Position numbers and translations under genes: made by a program
Source of the DNA: Spiroplasma syrphidicola EA-1
Lineage (GTDB): Bacteria > Bacillota_I > Bacilli_A > Mycoplasmatales > Mycoplasmataceae
Length of the DNA: 64,000 bases
Reading direction: 5' to 3'
NCBI RefSeq assembly: GCF_000400955.1
Contig: NC_021284.1
Coordinates: 186,001 to 250,000, forward strand
The notes under the pieces: generated by a model
The model's input: only the letters and a program-made list of their open reading frames with translations
What the model was told of the DNA's origin: nothing
Databases searched by the model: none
Shown here: positions 1-11,473 of the stretch, piece after piece
Position numbering within the stretch: position 1 is the stretch's first letter
Layout: every line of letters begins with the position of its first letter

Positions 1-81
1 AAGATTAAAACCTTACGAATTGTTGATCGAATTAAGGGCTTAGCAACAGAATTTGAACTATTGGGTGAAAGTCGCCGTTAA
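1..81 (+). CDS. C-terminal tail of an unidentified protein (partial)
   Basis: An open frame runs in from the left edge and stops at TAA 79-81, giving 26 residues that end in GESRR. The peptide is basic and probably helical (IVDRIKGLATEFELL). It is too short to assign. It lies about 170 nt upstream of gapA, with a small hairpin between, so it is probably a separate transcription unit. It is called coding only because the frame is open to the edge and the direction matches its neighbours. Confidence 0.45.
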   Translation, partial: KIKTLRIVDRIKGLATEFELLGESRR

Positions 82-180
82 CAGCGGTTTTTGAAAAAGA
101 TAATAATAATTTTAGATAAGCAGTCAAATAACTTGCAAAATAAAATGACTGGTTGTAAAATCAATATAAGTATGCAATAT

Positions 181-199
181 TACCATTTTTGTAATGGTA
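181..199 (+). promoter_or_regulatory. small hairpin upstream of gapA
   Basis: Inverted repeat TACCATT (181-187) / AATGGTA (193-199) with a 5-nt loop, in the gap between the upstream partial gene and gapA. No T-tract follows, so it is a poor intrinsic terminator. It could be an operator or part of the gapA leader. Nothing else clear was seen in 82-252. Confidence 0.3.
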
Positions 200-225
200 T
201 GAATATTACAGACTATTTATCGTAG

Positions 226-1251
<1,026 letters not shown>

Positions 1252-1271
1252 GAAATAACAAAAATATTTTA

Positions 1272-1300
1272 AAAGACCTTTGATATTAAGGTCTTTTTTT
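1272..1300 (+). terminator. intrinsic terminator after gapA
   Basis: AAAGACCTT (1272-1280) pairs with AAGGTCTTT (1288-1296) over a 7-nt loop and runs into a T-tract to 1300. Confidence 0.85.
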
Positions 1301-1362
1301 ATGTTAAAATGATAACATAGCGCAAGTAATTATTAAAAATTAGAGTTGGAGGATATTAAACA

Positions 1363-1818
1363 ATGTCACAGCAAAATATAAAACAGATGTATGAAGATAT
1401 TAAAAATCAACTAAAACTAATTATTGATAACGAAAAAATTACTGACTCAACAAATCCGATTATGATTGTTTATGAACATTTACAAAATTTACGCTATTCA
1501 GGTCGAGTTGTTGATATAACTGATTTTACAAATAAGTTAAATATTATTTTAGCTGATTCTTATAAAACCTTATCATTACGAATTAGTGGGTTATTAACTT
1601 CAATTCGTGAGTTAGCCTATAGTTATTTTAAAGAAAAAGTTGATACAAAAAGTTATTATGTTATTTTAGAAAAAGAAAGTAAAAAGTTTTTAAAAGATAC
1701 ATATGGAAATAAGTTAAAAGACATTGATTTTATTTTCATCTTATATCATATGACAAATTTATTACAAAAAGCTTTAATGAGTATCTCATTACGAAAACTA
1801 TCAGACGTAACAGTTTAA
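1363..1818 (+). CDS. hypothetical protein, mostly helical, 151 aa
   Basis: A clean 151-codon frame with a GGAGG-type ribosome-binding site (GTTGGAGGATATTAAACA before ATG), bounded by a terminator on each side, so it is probably transcribed alone. There is no signal peptide or membrane segment. The sequence is predicted largely helical and Lys/Leu-rich, with basic stretches such as FKEKVDTKSYY and KKFLKDTYGNKLKD. I do not recognise a family. An 18-nt palindrome (ATGTTA 1301-1306 / TAACAT 1313-1318) lies 45 nt upstream and could be an operator. It may be specific to spiroplasmas. Confidence 0.75.
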   Translation: MSQQNIKQMYEDIKNQLKLIIDNEKITDSTNPIMIVYEHLQNLRYSGRVVDITDFTNKLNIILADSYKTLSLRISGLLTSIRELAYSYFKEKVDTKSYYVILEKESKKFLKDTYGNKLKDIDFIFILYHMTNLLQKALMSISLRKLSDVTV

Positions 1819-1846
1819 AAACAACAAATTTCTATTTGTTGTTTTT
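1818..1846 (+). terminator. intrinsic terminator after the 151-aa protein gene
   Basis: A perfect 12-bp stem, AAAACAACAAAT (1818-1829) with ATTTGTTGTTTT (1834-1845), with a TTCT loop. It begins at the last base of the stop codon. The 3' arm supplies the T-run. Confidence 0.8.
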
Positions 1847-1933
1847 AAAAACTTTCTTTTTAAATTAACCATTTCTCGGTATAATAGAAATTGTAATTTA
1901 AAATATCAAAAATTCCAAAGGAGGAAATACCAG

Positions 1934-3508
1934 ATGTCAAAACCAGAAAAATTATTCTATGTCACAACCCCAATTTACTATCCAAGTGCGCATTTACACA
2001 TTGGTCATTCATATACAACTGTTTTAGCTGATATTATTAATCGCTATAAGAAGTTAGATGGCTATGAAACATTTTTTTTAACGGGTAGTGATGAACATGG
2101 CGAAAAAATTGAAAAAAAAGCAAAAGCAGATGGTATTACTCCATATGAATTTACAACAAAGATTATTGCTAATTTTAAACATTTATGAGAAAAATTAGGG
2201 GTTGAATATAATAAATTTATTCGAACAACTGATTATGACCATGAAAAAGCAGTTCAAAAAATCTTTTCAAAATTATATAAAAAAGGAGACATTTATAAAG
2301 GCCATTATGAAGGGATTTATTGTGTTAGTTGTGAAGAATTTTTAACCGAAAGTCAGTTAAATAGTGAAAATAGTCAATGTTTAGTTTGTCAAAATGTCCC
2401 AAAAAAAGTGCAAGAAGAAACTTACTTTTTTAAAGTTTCAAAATATAGTGATTTTTTAGTTAATTATTATAATAGTCATCAAGGTTTTATTGAACCAGAA
2501 GCAACAAAGAATGAAATGCTTAATAATTTTATTTACCCCGGTTTAACTGATTTATCAGTTACAAGAACATCTTTCTCATGAGGAATTCCAACAATTGAAG
2601 ACTCAAAACATATTGTTTATGTTTGAATTGATGCCTTGTCAAATTACTTAACAGCGTTAGGTTATTTATCAGAAGATGAAACATTATTTAATAAATTTTG
2701 AAATAATGATAATGTTGAAATTTTGCAAATTATTGGGAAAGAAATTGCCAGATTTCATACAATTTACTGACCAAGTATGTTAGAAAGTTTAGGATTACGT
2801 CAACCGGACAAAATTTTATCGCATGGATGAATTTTATTTAAAGATGCAAAAATGTCAAAATCATTAGGAAATGTAATTGATCCATTAGTATTAATTGATA
2901 AGTTTGGCCGAGATGTGCTAAGGTTTTATTTAGGTTTTGAAATTCCAACCGATAATGATGGGAAGTTTTCTTATGATTTATATTTAGAATCTTATAATAC
3001 TAATTTAGCAAATAATATTGGGAACTTATCTTCACGCGTGACAAATATGATTGAAAAATATTTTGACGGGCATTTACCAGCCGTGGAAAATCTTGATAAT
3101 GCTTTAATTCATGAAATAAAAATTACAGTTACAAATTTTAAATTTTATATGGACAAATATAATGTTTCACGAGCAATTGGGAAAGTATTATTATTATGTC
3201 AAAATGCTAATCGTTTTATTGAATTTAGTAAACCATGAGAATTGGCAAAAAATGGCCAACAAGCAGAATTACAAGCAGCCTTATATAGTTTAGCCTATGC
3301 AATTGTTGTTAGTGCTTTTTTACTACAACCAATTTTAATTGACACTAGTCAAAAAATCGCTAATCAATTTGGAATTGATTTAGCAACATTATCTTTTGAT
3401 AATATTAATGATCTGAAAAATATTCATTTTAATAAAAAAATTACAAAAGGGGAAATTCTCTTTCAACGTCTTAACATTGAAGACGAAATTGCCAATTTAA
3501 ATAAATAG
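1934..3508 (+). CDS. metG: methionyl-tRNA synthetase
   Basis: Charges tRNA-Met in the cytosol. 524 residues. HIGH motif at residues 22-25, KMSKS at 306-310, and a zinc-knuckle pair C130-x2-C133 / C149-x2-C152 in the connective peptide. It ends soon after the helical anticodon-binding domain, so the C-terminal tRNA-binding (Trbp111-like) domain of Bacillus MetS is absent, as usual for compact Mollicute forms. A GGAGG site precedes the ATG. It heads a run with mnmG, cysS and trmFO (gaps of 12, 11 and 1 nt), a tRNA charging and modification cluster. Confidence 0.97.
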
Positions 3509-3520
3509 GGAGGAGTTTAA

Positions 3521-5398
3521 ATGGAATATGATGTAATCGTTATTGGGGCTGGCCATGCAGGAGTTGAAGCAGCTTTAGCACCTGCCCGAATGGGTAAAGA
3601 AACTTTACTAATAACGCTAAATAAAAATAAAATTGCTTTAATGCCTTGCAACCCTTCAATTGGGGGACCAGCAAAAGGAATTGTTGTCCGCGAAATTGAT
3701 GCCATTGGGGGAGAAATGGCGAAAGCAGCAGATCAAACGGCTTTACAAATGAAATTATTAAATTCATCACGGGGTCCAGCTGTTTGAGCCTTACGAGCAC
3801 AATCTGATAAAATTGAATATTCAAAATATATGCAACAAGTTGTTGAAAATCAACCCAACTTAACAGTAAAAGAAGGAACTGTTAGTTCATTGATTATTGA
3901 GGACAATAATTTTTGTTCTGGTGTTAAATTAGCGGATGGAACAATTATCAAAGCAAAAAAAGTAATTTTAACAACGGGAACTTATATGCAGTCATTAGTA
4001 TTACAAGGATCAAAAAAGATTTCGGAAGGGCCAGATGGAGAAGCAACAACAACTGGTTTATCAGGACAATTAGCAGCTTTAGGGATTAACTTATTCCGTT
4101 TAAAAACTGGAACTCCGGCACGGGTTTTGAATACTTCAATTGATTATTCACAGGCAACAGAAGAACCAGGAAGTCCAATGGAGTTAGCTTTTTCTTATTC
4201 AACAAAAACATTTAAACCATTAGTAGAGCAAGAATTATGTTGATTAATTCATTCAACCCCGTTAACACATCAAATTGTTGCCGAAAACTTAACAGCTTCA
4301 GCAATGTATTCAGGAAACATTAAAGGAACAGGGCCACGTTATTGTCCTAGTTTTGAAGATAAAATTACTCGTTTTGCCGATAAACCTCGTCACCAAATTT
4401 TCCTAGAACCAGAGTCAAAACAGTTAGATACCATTTATGTTCAGGGCTTTTCAACATCAATGCCAATTGATGTGCAAGATAAAATGCTTCGTTCATTACC
4501 TGGTTTTGAAAATGTTGTTGTTTTAAAATGAGCTTATGCAATTGAATATGACGCAGTTGTGCCAACACAATTGCATCATACTTTAGAGGTTAAAAAAATT
4601 AAAAACTTATATACGGCTGGGCAAATTAATGGGACAAGTGGTTATGAAGAAGCAGCTTGCCAAGGTTTAATGGCTGGAATTAATGCAAGTTTAAGTATTG
4701 ATGGGCGACCACCATTTATTTTACGGCGCGATGAAGCTTATATTGGTGTTTTAATTGATGATTTAGTAACAAAAGGAACAGATGAACCATATCGTCTTTT
4801 AACTTCTCGTGCTGAACATCGTTTATTACTACGCAATGATAATGCCGAAGAACGCTTAAAACATTATGGGAAAGAATTTAACTTACTGTCTGATTCAGAA
4901 TGAACAGAATACCAGGCAAATTTAGCAGAAATGCAAGAAGTTATTGAAATTTTAAAAGCAACAAGTTATACAATTAATTCTGACTTTGTAAAAAATTTAA
5001 ATGCCCAAGGAATTAAAATTACCGCAACAAAAGTAACGGCGTATGAGTTATTAAAACGCCCAGATCTTGATTTAAAATATTTAGAAGCAGAAATTTTGGC
5101 CCTTAAAAATTTAAAACCATTTTTAAAACAAAATTTATTAATTAATATTCGTTTTGAAGGTTACATTAATAAAGAAAAAGAGTTAGTTGCCAAAGCAATT
5201 AAATTAGAAAATAAAAAAATTCCTGGTGATTTAAACTATGACTTAGTGGAAAACTTAGCCTTAGAAGCCAGAGAGAAATTTAAAAAAATTAAACCAGTTT
5301 CAATTGGCCAAGCTAATCGAATTTCGGGGATTACACCGGCTGATATTCAAATGTTACTATTTCATTTAAAAAAAATTGGGTATGGACTGAATAATTAA
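3521..5398 (+). CDS. mnmG: tRNA uridine 5-carboxymethylaminomethyl modification enzyme MnmG (GidA)
   Basis: With MnmE, it installs the carboxymethylaminomethyl group on U34 of tRNAs using FAD, NADH and methylene-tetrahydrofolate. 625 residues, the usual length. The FAD-binding GAGHAG motif is at residues 9-14, followed by the family signature [11 protein letters not shown], a Rossmann insertion, and a C-terminal helical domain ending near [11 protein letters not shown]. It starts 12 nt after metG with GGGAGG as ribosome-binding site. In many Firmicutes it pairs with rsmG near the origin; here rsmG lies about 7 kb further on. Confidence 0.97.
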
Positions 5399-5409
5399 GG
5401 AGCACTAAG

Positions 5410-6729
5410 ATGAAAGTTTATAATACGTTAACGCGAAAAAATGAAGAAATTAACCAAACAAAATTTAATATTTATGCTTGTGGTCCAACAGTTTATAATT
5501 ATATTCATTTAGGAAATGCCCGGGCAGTTATTAATGCTGATTTATTAGTTAACGTTTTAGAATTTCAAGAGTATGAAGTTAATTACATCCAAAATTATAC
5601 TGATATTGATGACAAAATTATTAACAAAGCGCTTGCTGAAAACAAGACAGAAGCAGAAATTAGTGCTTTTTATATTAATGCCTTTGAAGAAGATGTTAAA
5701 GCCTTAAATATCCGTAAACCAAATCAAAATTTAGCAATCAGTAATTATGTTGATGAAATTATTGCTTTTATTGCCGATTTAGTAGCGCGCGGAGCGGCAT
5801 ATGAAAGTAATGGCAATGTTTATTTTGCAATTGACCAATTTCCGTTACAATATGGTAAATTAGGTAATAAAGCGATTGCTGAATTAAATCCAGGGGAACG
5901 AGTTGAGGCGGATATAAACAAACGTAATGTTAATGATTTTACGTTGTGAAAAAAAACAAGCGTTGGAATTTTATTTGATTCGCCATGAGGAAAAGGGCGT
6001 CCAGGGTGACATACAGAGTGTGCCTTACTAATTGATAAATTTTTTGATCATCAGACAATTGATTTTCATTTAGGGGGAATCGATTTAGTTTTTCCCCACC
6101 ATGAAAATGAACGAATTCAATATTTAGCAAAAAATAATTGTGAAATTACTAAAATTTGACTTCATAATGGTCATCTAAATTTAGAAGAACAAAAAATGAG
6201 TAAATCATTGGGTAATACAATTTTAGTTCGTGATTTTATTGCACAATATGACCCTGCAACTTTACGTTATTTATTTTATTCAACTAATTTTTCCCAACCA
6301 CTAAATGTCACAGAAACTGTTATTACTTTTGCCCAAAAAGAAACGACAAAAATTTTTAATATTTTAAAAACTATTAATCTTTTTTTAGCAACAAATAATT
6401 TAAAATGGGATTTAAGTGTCAAAGGGGAATATGTTGCGAAAGCTTTAGAACAATTAAATAATAATTTGAATACGCCTAATGTTTTATCAATTATTAATGA
6501 TATGATAAAAATTATTAATCAACAGTTACGGAATAATAATCTTGATTTAACAATTGTTGGTGATTTTTATAATATTATTTTTAACCTGTTAAATTTTAAT
6601 TTTACCTTACCAGTGATTAGCCCAGAAATTAGAGCATTAATTGAAGAATGACAAGAAGCTAAAACGGCCCAGGATTTTGTTAAAGCTGATAAAATTCGGA
6701 CACAATTAGTAGAAAAGAATATTTTATAA
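5410..6729 (+). CDS. cysS: cysteinyl-tRNA synthetase
   Basis: Charges tRNA-Cys. 439 residues, slightly shorter than the usual 460 or so. The HIGH-class motif is HLGN at residues 33-36, preceded by CGPTVYN with the zinc ligand Cys24. KMSKS is at 262-266. WxTECA and HHENE elements of the family are visible, with Trp encoded by TGA. It lies 11 nt after mnmG and 1 nt before trmFO. In Bacillus cysS is followed by mrnC and rlmB; here trmFO sits between cysS and rlmB, and no mini-RNase III gene is seen. Confidence 0.96.
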
Positions 6730-6730
6730 A

Positions 6731-8047
6731 ATGAAAACAAAAGAAGTTAATGTCATTGGTGCCGGGTTAGCGGGGTGTGAAATTGCATACCAATTAGCAA
6801 AGCGGGGAATTAAAGTTAATTTGTATGAAGGGAAAACCGTTCGTCAAAATCCCGTCCAAAAATTGCCAACATTTGCTGAGTTAGTTTGTTCAAATACTTT
6901 TCGTAGCATGTCAAAAGAAAATGCCGTGGGAATTTTAAAGTATGAATTAGATTTATTAGATTCATTTATTTTAAAAATGGCGAGACAAAACCAATTACCT
7001 GCTGATGATGCTCTAGCAGTTGATCGCGTTAATTTTTCAAACGATATTACAACCTTTTTAAAAAACCATCCGCTAATTACGATTTATGAAGAAGAATTCT
7101 TAACAATTAATCCACGGGTAGTGACGGTTATTGCAACAGGACCATTATCTTCATCACAGTGAGAGCAACAATTGGAAAAAATCATTGGTAAGAAGAATTT
7201 TTACTATTATGATGGTTCAGCTCCAATTATTAATAAAGATGGAATAGATTTTTCAAAAGTTTACTATCAAAATCGCCATAATCAAGAAAAAGATTACTTA
7301 ATTTGCCCAATGACTAAATCAGAATTTGAATTATTGCATCAGCAATTAGTAACAGCAGAAACTGTTGAATTAGCAAATTTCGAAAAGTATTTTAAAGGAT
7401 GTCAACCAATTGAAGTAATGGCAAAAACTTCGCCAAAGATTTTATTAAATGGTCCAATGAGCCCTAATCATTTGGGCAAAGATGGTGGTCCTGACCCATA
7501 TGCTGTTGTCCAACTCCGTCAAGATGATGTTCATGATTCACTGTATAATTTAGTTGGTTGACAGACAAACTTAACTTGACCAGAGCAAAAACGGATTATT
7601 AATAACTATATTCCGGGCTTATCAAAAGCTGTGATTCATCGTTATGGGGTCTTGCATAAAAATAATTATATTAATTCCCCAAAATTATTAAATCCATATT
7701 TACAGTCAAAAAGGAATAGTAATATTTTTTTTGCTGGCCAAATTACTGGTGTTGAGGGTTACTTAGAATCTGCTGCTTGTGGGCTAGCTTGTGGGTTAAA
7801 TGTTTATCAGTATTTAACCAATCAGCCTTTAATTCAATTTCCCAATGAAACTGTTTTAGGATCGTTATTGAATTATGTCACAAATCCAAAACATAAAGAT
7901 TTAAAACCAATGAAAGCTAATATTGGATTATTACCAACCATTAATGGTAATTTTACCGATAAACAAACAAAGAATTTAGCAATTTATGACCGGGCAATCG
8001 CAAGGATGAAAGAAATTGTCGGAAAATATCATTTAAACGATAATTAA
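6731..8047 (+). CDS. trmFO: methylenetetrahydrofolate-dependent RNA uracil-5-methyltransferase (TrmFO family)
   Basis: Flavoenzyme that makes 5-methyluridine using methylene-tetrahydrofolate and FADH2; normal members modify U54 of tRNA. 438 residues. FAD motif GAGLAG at residues 10-15, then LPTFAELVCSNTFRS and the C-terminal FAGQITGVEGYLESAA block typical of the family. Its start lies 1 nt after the cysS stop, which implies translational coupling. A Mollicute paralogue (RlmFO of Mycoplasma capricolum) methylates 23S rRNA instead, so the RNA target is not certain from sequence alone. Confidence 0.93.
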
Positions 8048-8113
8048 TTGTGTAAAATTAGGAAGAGTTAAAAATGTTATTAATAAATAAAACAGAATAA
8101 AAGAGGGGAAAGT

Positions 8114-8854
8114 ATGAAAGAATATCTTTACATTTACGGAATCAATCCAGTTGTTGAAAGCTTACAAAATGATAAAATTTTTGTTGTAGAATTATATGCT
8201 GTTAAAACAAGTAATGAAAACGAGACAATTTTAAGTTTAGCAAAAAAACGGCATTTAAAAATAAACTATTGTTCAAAAGAACAATTAACAAAATTAGCGA
8301 ATAGTAATAATCATCAAAACTATTTGTTAGCAATTAAAATGCCAAAACCAGTGGCAATTGAACAATTAGTTGACCAATCGTTACAAAACCCTCATCCGTT
8401 TCTATTAGTTTTAGATCAAGTTGTTGACCCCCAGAACTTTGGAGCTATTTTACGAACTTGTGATATGTTTAATGTTGATGGGGTTATTATTTTAAATAAA
8501 CGCCAAGTATCATTAACCCCAAGCGCAGTGAAGGCTTCAGCAGGGGGATTTGCGCATGTGGCGATTAGTGAAGTTAATAATTTAACCAATGCAATTGAGT
8601 ATTTAAAAACAAAAGGGTTTTGAATTTATGCCACTGAATTATCAGCAAAAGCAGCGCCTGTGGGGGATTTAAAATATGATACCCCAGTTTGTTTAATTGT
8701 TGGTAATGAAGGGAAAGGGGTTAGTCCCAAATTACTAAAACATGCTGATTTTAATGTTTATGTTCCAACCGCTGGCCACTTAGATTCTTTAAATGTGTCT
8801 GTTGCAACGGCAGTTTTAATTTACCAAATTAAAATGCTTCAGCAAGAATTATAA
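8114..8854 (+). CDS. rlmB: 23S rRNA 2'-O-ribose methyltransferase, SpoU/TrmH family (RlmB-like)
   Basis: 246 residues. The N-terminal substrate-binding domain starts YIYGINPVVESL. The SPOUT catalytic domain contains motif 1 DPQNFGAILRT, motif 2 IVGNEGKGVS and motif 3 DSLNVSVATAVLIY, the knotted S-adenosylmethionine site. RlmB methylates G2251 of 23S rRNA in E. coli; the Bacillus homologue sits in the same cysS-rlmB-sigH-rpmG-secE-nusG order as here. A GAGGGG site precedes the ATG. The 66-nt gap after trmFO holds only an 8-codon open frame that I do not regard as a gene. Confidence 0.93.
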
Positions 8855-8879
8855 CAAATTAGAAAGGCAGTGAAATGTT

Positions 8880-9455
8880 ATTAATGAATATGAATTAGTT
8901 TATTTATATCAAGAAGAGCAGAATGAAAAAGCCATTTTTACTTTGTATCAAAAATACCAAAAAGAATTAGAAATTGTTAAACGCCAAACGTTTTATAAGT
9001 ATTTTTTAATTCCAATGGAATTAGGTGATTTAGAGAGTTTAAAATACTGATCAATTTTAGAAAGCGCCCGTAATTACAATATGCGGGTGAAAAAGAAATT
9101 AAAAGATTATATTTTTCAACGTTATGTTTGAGATATCCATAAGCATATTCGCAAATTATTAAGTGCTAAGCATAAAGTTCTTAATTATTGTGCGAATTAT
9201 CAGGTTCAAGAAGGTTTTGATGTTGCTAGCCCGGAAAATTTGGCCGCAGATTTACTTGAGCAAGAAGAAAAGACACGTCTTATTGGGGCAATTAAATTAA
9301 CATTATCGGCTTTAGAAAGACAAATTTTTGATTTATGGCTAGCGGACTATCCAATTACTAAAATTAGTGAAATACTAGGGCTTAATTATCGCCAAGTTGA
9401 TAATGCGATGCAGCGAATTATTCGAAAAGTAAAACAAATTTCAAAAAATTGTTAA
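8880..9455 (+). CDS. SigH-like RNA polymerase sigma factor, no canonical start codon
   Basis: About 191 residues resembling a group-3 sigma-70 factor. A region-2-like N-terminus starts NEYELVYLYQEEQNEKAIF, and a region-4-like helix-turn-helix lies near the C-terminus (LSALERQIFDLWL then ITKISEILGLNYRQVDNAMQR). Its place between rlmB and rpmG-secE-nusG matches Bacillus sigH, which supports homology. The frame is open from about 8820 but contains no ATG, GTG or TTG before the conserved part. The only well-placed ATG (8875, after AAAGG) is in another frame and stops after seven codons. ATT at 8880 is given as the start for want of a better one; a one-base deletion near 8878-8882 is the alternative. 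Confidence 0.7.
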
Positions 9456-9508
9456 TCTTACACTACCATTATTATAATTAATATACTATAATTAATTATG
9501 GTGATATT

Positions 9509-9658
9509 ATGCGCGAAAAAATTATTTTAGTATGTCCTGATTGTTTACAACGTAACTATTCGACATTTAAAAATAAAACGACTCAAAAAGAAAGATTAGA
9601 AATTAGTAAATTTTGTAAAACCTGTGGTAAACATACCAAACATAAGGAAACGAGGTAA
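9509..9658 (+). CDS. rpmG: 50S ribosomal protein L33
   Basis: A 49-codon frame encodes a zinc-ribbon L33 with paired cysteines CPDC (residues 9-12) and CKTC (residues 36-39). It sits in the conserved slot before secE; its stop is 5 nt from the secE ATG. The ribosome-binding site (GGTGAT) is weak. Other Mollicutes and Bacillus carry two L33 genes, so another copy may exist elsewhere. Confidence 0.93.
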   Translation: MREKIILVCPDCLQRNYSTFKNKTTQKERLEISKFCKTCGKHTKHKETR

Positions 9659-9663
9659 CAGCA

Positions 9664-10164
9664 ATGGCAAAAATTGATAATAACAAAGATTTTGAACAAG
9701 AAGTTATTATAGAAGAAGAAATTGTTGAAGTTATTGTTGATGACAATAAGACAAGAAAGCCAAAAGCAAAATTATCAAAAGAAGCGAAAAAAGCTGAAAA
9801 AATTGCTCGTAAAAATGCTAAAGCAGCCCAAGTTTTTCAACGCCAACAAGCTGCTAAAGCATCGATTCATGTTGGTAAAAAAGGACCTGCAGATTTAGAC
9901 GCGCCAGATGGAACAGGGAAAAAAAGTTTTTTTAACCGTAAAACGGAGAAAAAGAAAAAAGCTGAAAAAGTTAACTGGAAATTAGCTTTCCGTGAATTTC
10001 CAGTTAAAATGGCAAAAGAAGTTAGCCGAATTCGTTGAGCAAGTAAAGGTAGCTTAGGACGTAAGTTTCTAATTACAATTGCTTTTATTGCTGCCTTTGC
10101 AATCTTTTATCTAGCCTTAGACCAAGTTCTATTTAATATATTACATGTAGCAAAAATTATCTAA
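9664..10164 (+). CDS. secE: preprotein translocase subunit SecE with a long charged N-terminal extension
   Basis: Essential membrane subunit of the SecYEG channel. Only the last 45 or so of 166 residues match the compact one-helix SecE of Firmicutes: an amphipathic segment, then a membrane helix around residues 136-158 (FLITIAFIAAFAIFYLALDQ). The first 110 residues are highly charged (Glu-rich start, then Lys/Ala-rich). Bacillus SecE is about 59 residues, so this is a large extension. The assignment rests on the helix plus position between rpmG and nusG. Confidence 0.88.
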
Positions 10165-10193
10165 AAAAAGAAATAATAAAAGGAGTAAAACCA

Positions 10194-10838
10194 ATGTTGG
10201 AAGAAAAAACAATTTTAGAAGAACAACAAGATTCAAATAAGAGCCAGTTAGAAACAGCTGATGACTTAATGAAATATCCAGGAAAATGATATGTAATTAA
10301 TTGTTATTCAGGCCATGAAGACCGGGTAAAAGATGACTTAATTCAGAGAGTTGAATCATTAAATATGAAAGACGTTGTTTTTGATATTAGAGTAGTAAAA
10401 GAAGTTGTCCCAGCTAAAAAAGGGAAAAAACCAACGGAAAAAAACTTATATCCGGGGTATATTTTTATTAATATGATTATGAATGATGAGGCTTGATATA
10501 TTGTCCGTAATACAACTGGTGTTACAGGATTTATTGGTTCATCAGGACGAGGAACAAAACCATTCCCATTAACAGATCATGAAGCACGCTCAATGTTAAC
10601 AAAATCATTAGCCGCTAAAGCAGAAGATAAAAAAACGGCAAAAAAAGTGAAAAAAGTTTTTGTCGCAAATTTTGATTTAAATGACTATGTTAAAATTTTG
10701 TCAGGACCATTTATCAATATGGAAGGACAAGTTACAAAATTAGATAATTCAAAAGGGATCGCAACAGTTACTCTTGAAATGTTTGGTCGTTTGACCCCAA
10801 CAGAAGTTGAATTTGACCAGTGCGAAAAATTAGGTTAA
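10194..10838 (+). CDS. nusG: transcription termination/antitermination factor NusG
   Basis: Binds RNA polymerase and couples transcription to translation. 214 residues. The NGN domain starts near residue 28 (KWYVINCYSGHEDRVKDDL) and includes LYPGYIFI. The C-terminal KOW domain has DYVKILSGPFINMEGQV near residues 164-180. A 20-residue acidic N-terminus and an insertion between the domains lengthen it slightly. It is preceded by AAAGGAG and lies 29 nt after secE. It probably closes the rpmG-secE-nusG unit; only a T-rich stretch with no good hairpin follows. Confidence 0.97.
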
Positions 10839-10870
10839 AAGTATTTTAACTTTCTTTTTTTCTTGGAACA

Positions 10871-11467
10871 ATGATTAATTTTAAAAACCGAATTACGGCC
10901 ACAACATTTTTTACAGCTAATGCTTGTAGTGTTGCTGAACAATTATTAGGAAAATACCTCGTGCGTGTTATTGATAGTAAGCGGATTGTTGCAAAAATTG
11001 TTGAAGTTGAAGCATATGATGGCGCTGAGGATGATGCAAATCACGGCTTTAACAATCGGCGAACAACTCGCAATGAACCACTATTTTGGGCGGGAGGTTT
11101 TGCCCACGTTTTTTTGATTTATGGTTGTCATAATTGTTTTAATGTAATTACTGACCAAAACGATATTCCCAGTGCTGTTTTAATTCGGGCTGGGGAAATT
11201 ATTATTGATGAACGAGACCCTAACTTTGTTACAAATCCGCAATTAGCTAACGGGCCAGGCAAGTTTTCCCGTTATTTAGCAATTGCTCGTGGCCTTGATC
11301 GTGTTGATTTAATAACTAGTGAGGAAATATATTTAATTGATAATCTTGCTGTTCCATTGGCAAATATTATTAGAACAAAGCGCATTAATGTTGATTATGC
11401 GACGAATTATAAAACAAAACCATATCGGTTTTATATTAAAGATAGCAAGGCTGTATCGAAAGGATAA
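10871..11467 (+). CDS. mpg: 3-methyladenine DNA glycosylase (AAG/MPG family)
   Basis: Base-excision repair enzyme that removes alkylated purines. 198 residues, the full family length. Family motifs are visible: AEQLLGKYLVR, the catalytic VEVEAYDG segment (Glu as general base), HVFLIYGCHNCFNV for base intercalation, and LANGPGKFSRYLAI. The start ATG has only a weak upstream site (TTGGAACA). The next gene, an HNH endonuclease, begins 6 nt after its stop, so the two are probably co-transcribed. The coding sequence is intact and not interrupted by that neighbour. Confidence 0.93.
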   Translation: MINFKNRITATTFFTANACSVAEQLLGKYLVRVIDSKRIVAKIVEVEAYDGAEDDANHGFNNRRTTRNEPLFWAGGFAHVFLIYGCHNCFNVITDQNDIPSAVLIRAGEIIIDERDPNFVTNPQLANGPGKFSRYLAIARGLDRVDLITSEEIYLIDNLAVPLANIIRTKRINVDYATNYKTKPYRFYIKDSKAVSKG

Positions 11468-11473
11468 AATAAA

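Noticed and set aside
8073-8099. Eight-codon open frame between trmFO and rlmB (MLLINKTE)
   Set aside because: Although it has an upstream purine stretch, it is too short and shows no link to the missing mini-RNase III gene. Probably chance.
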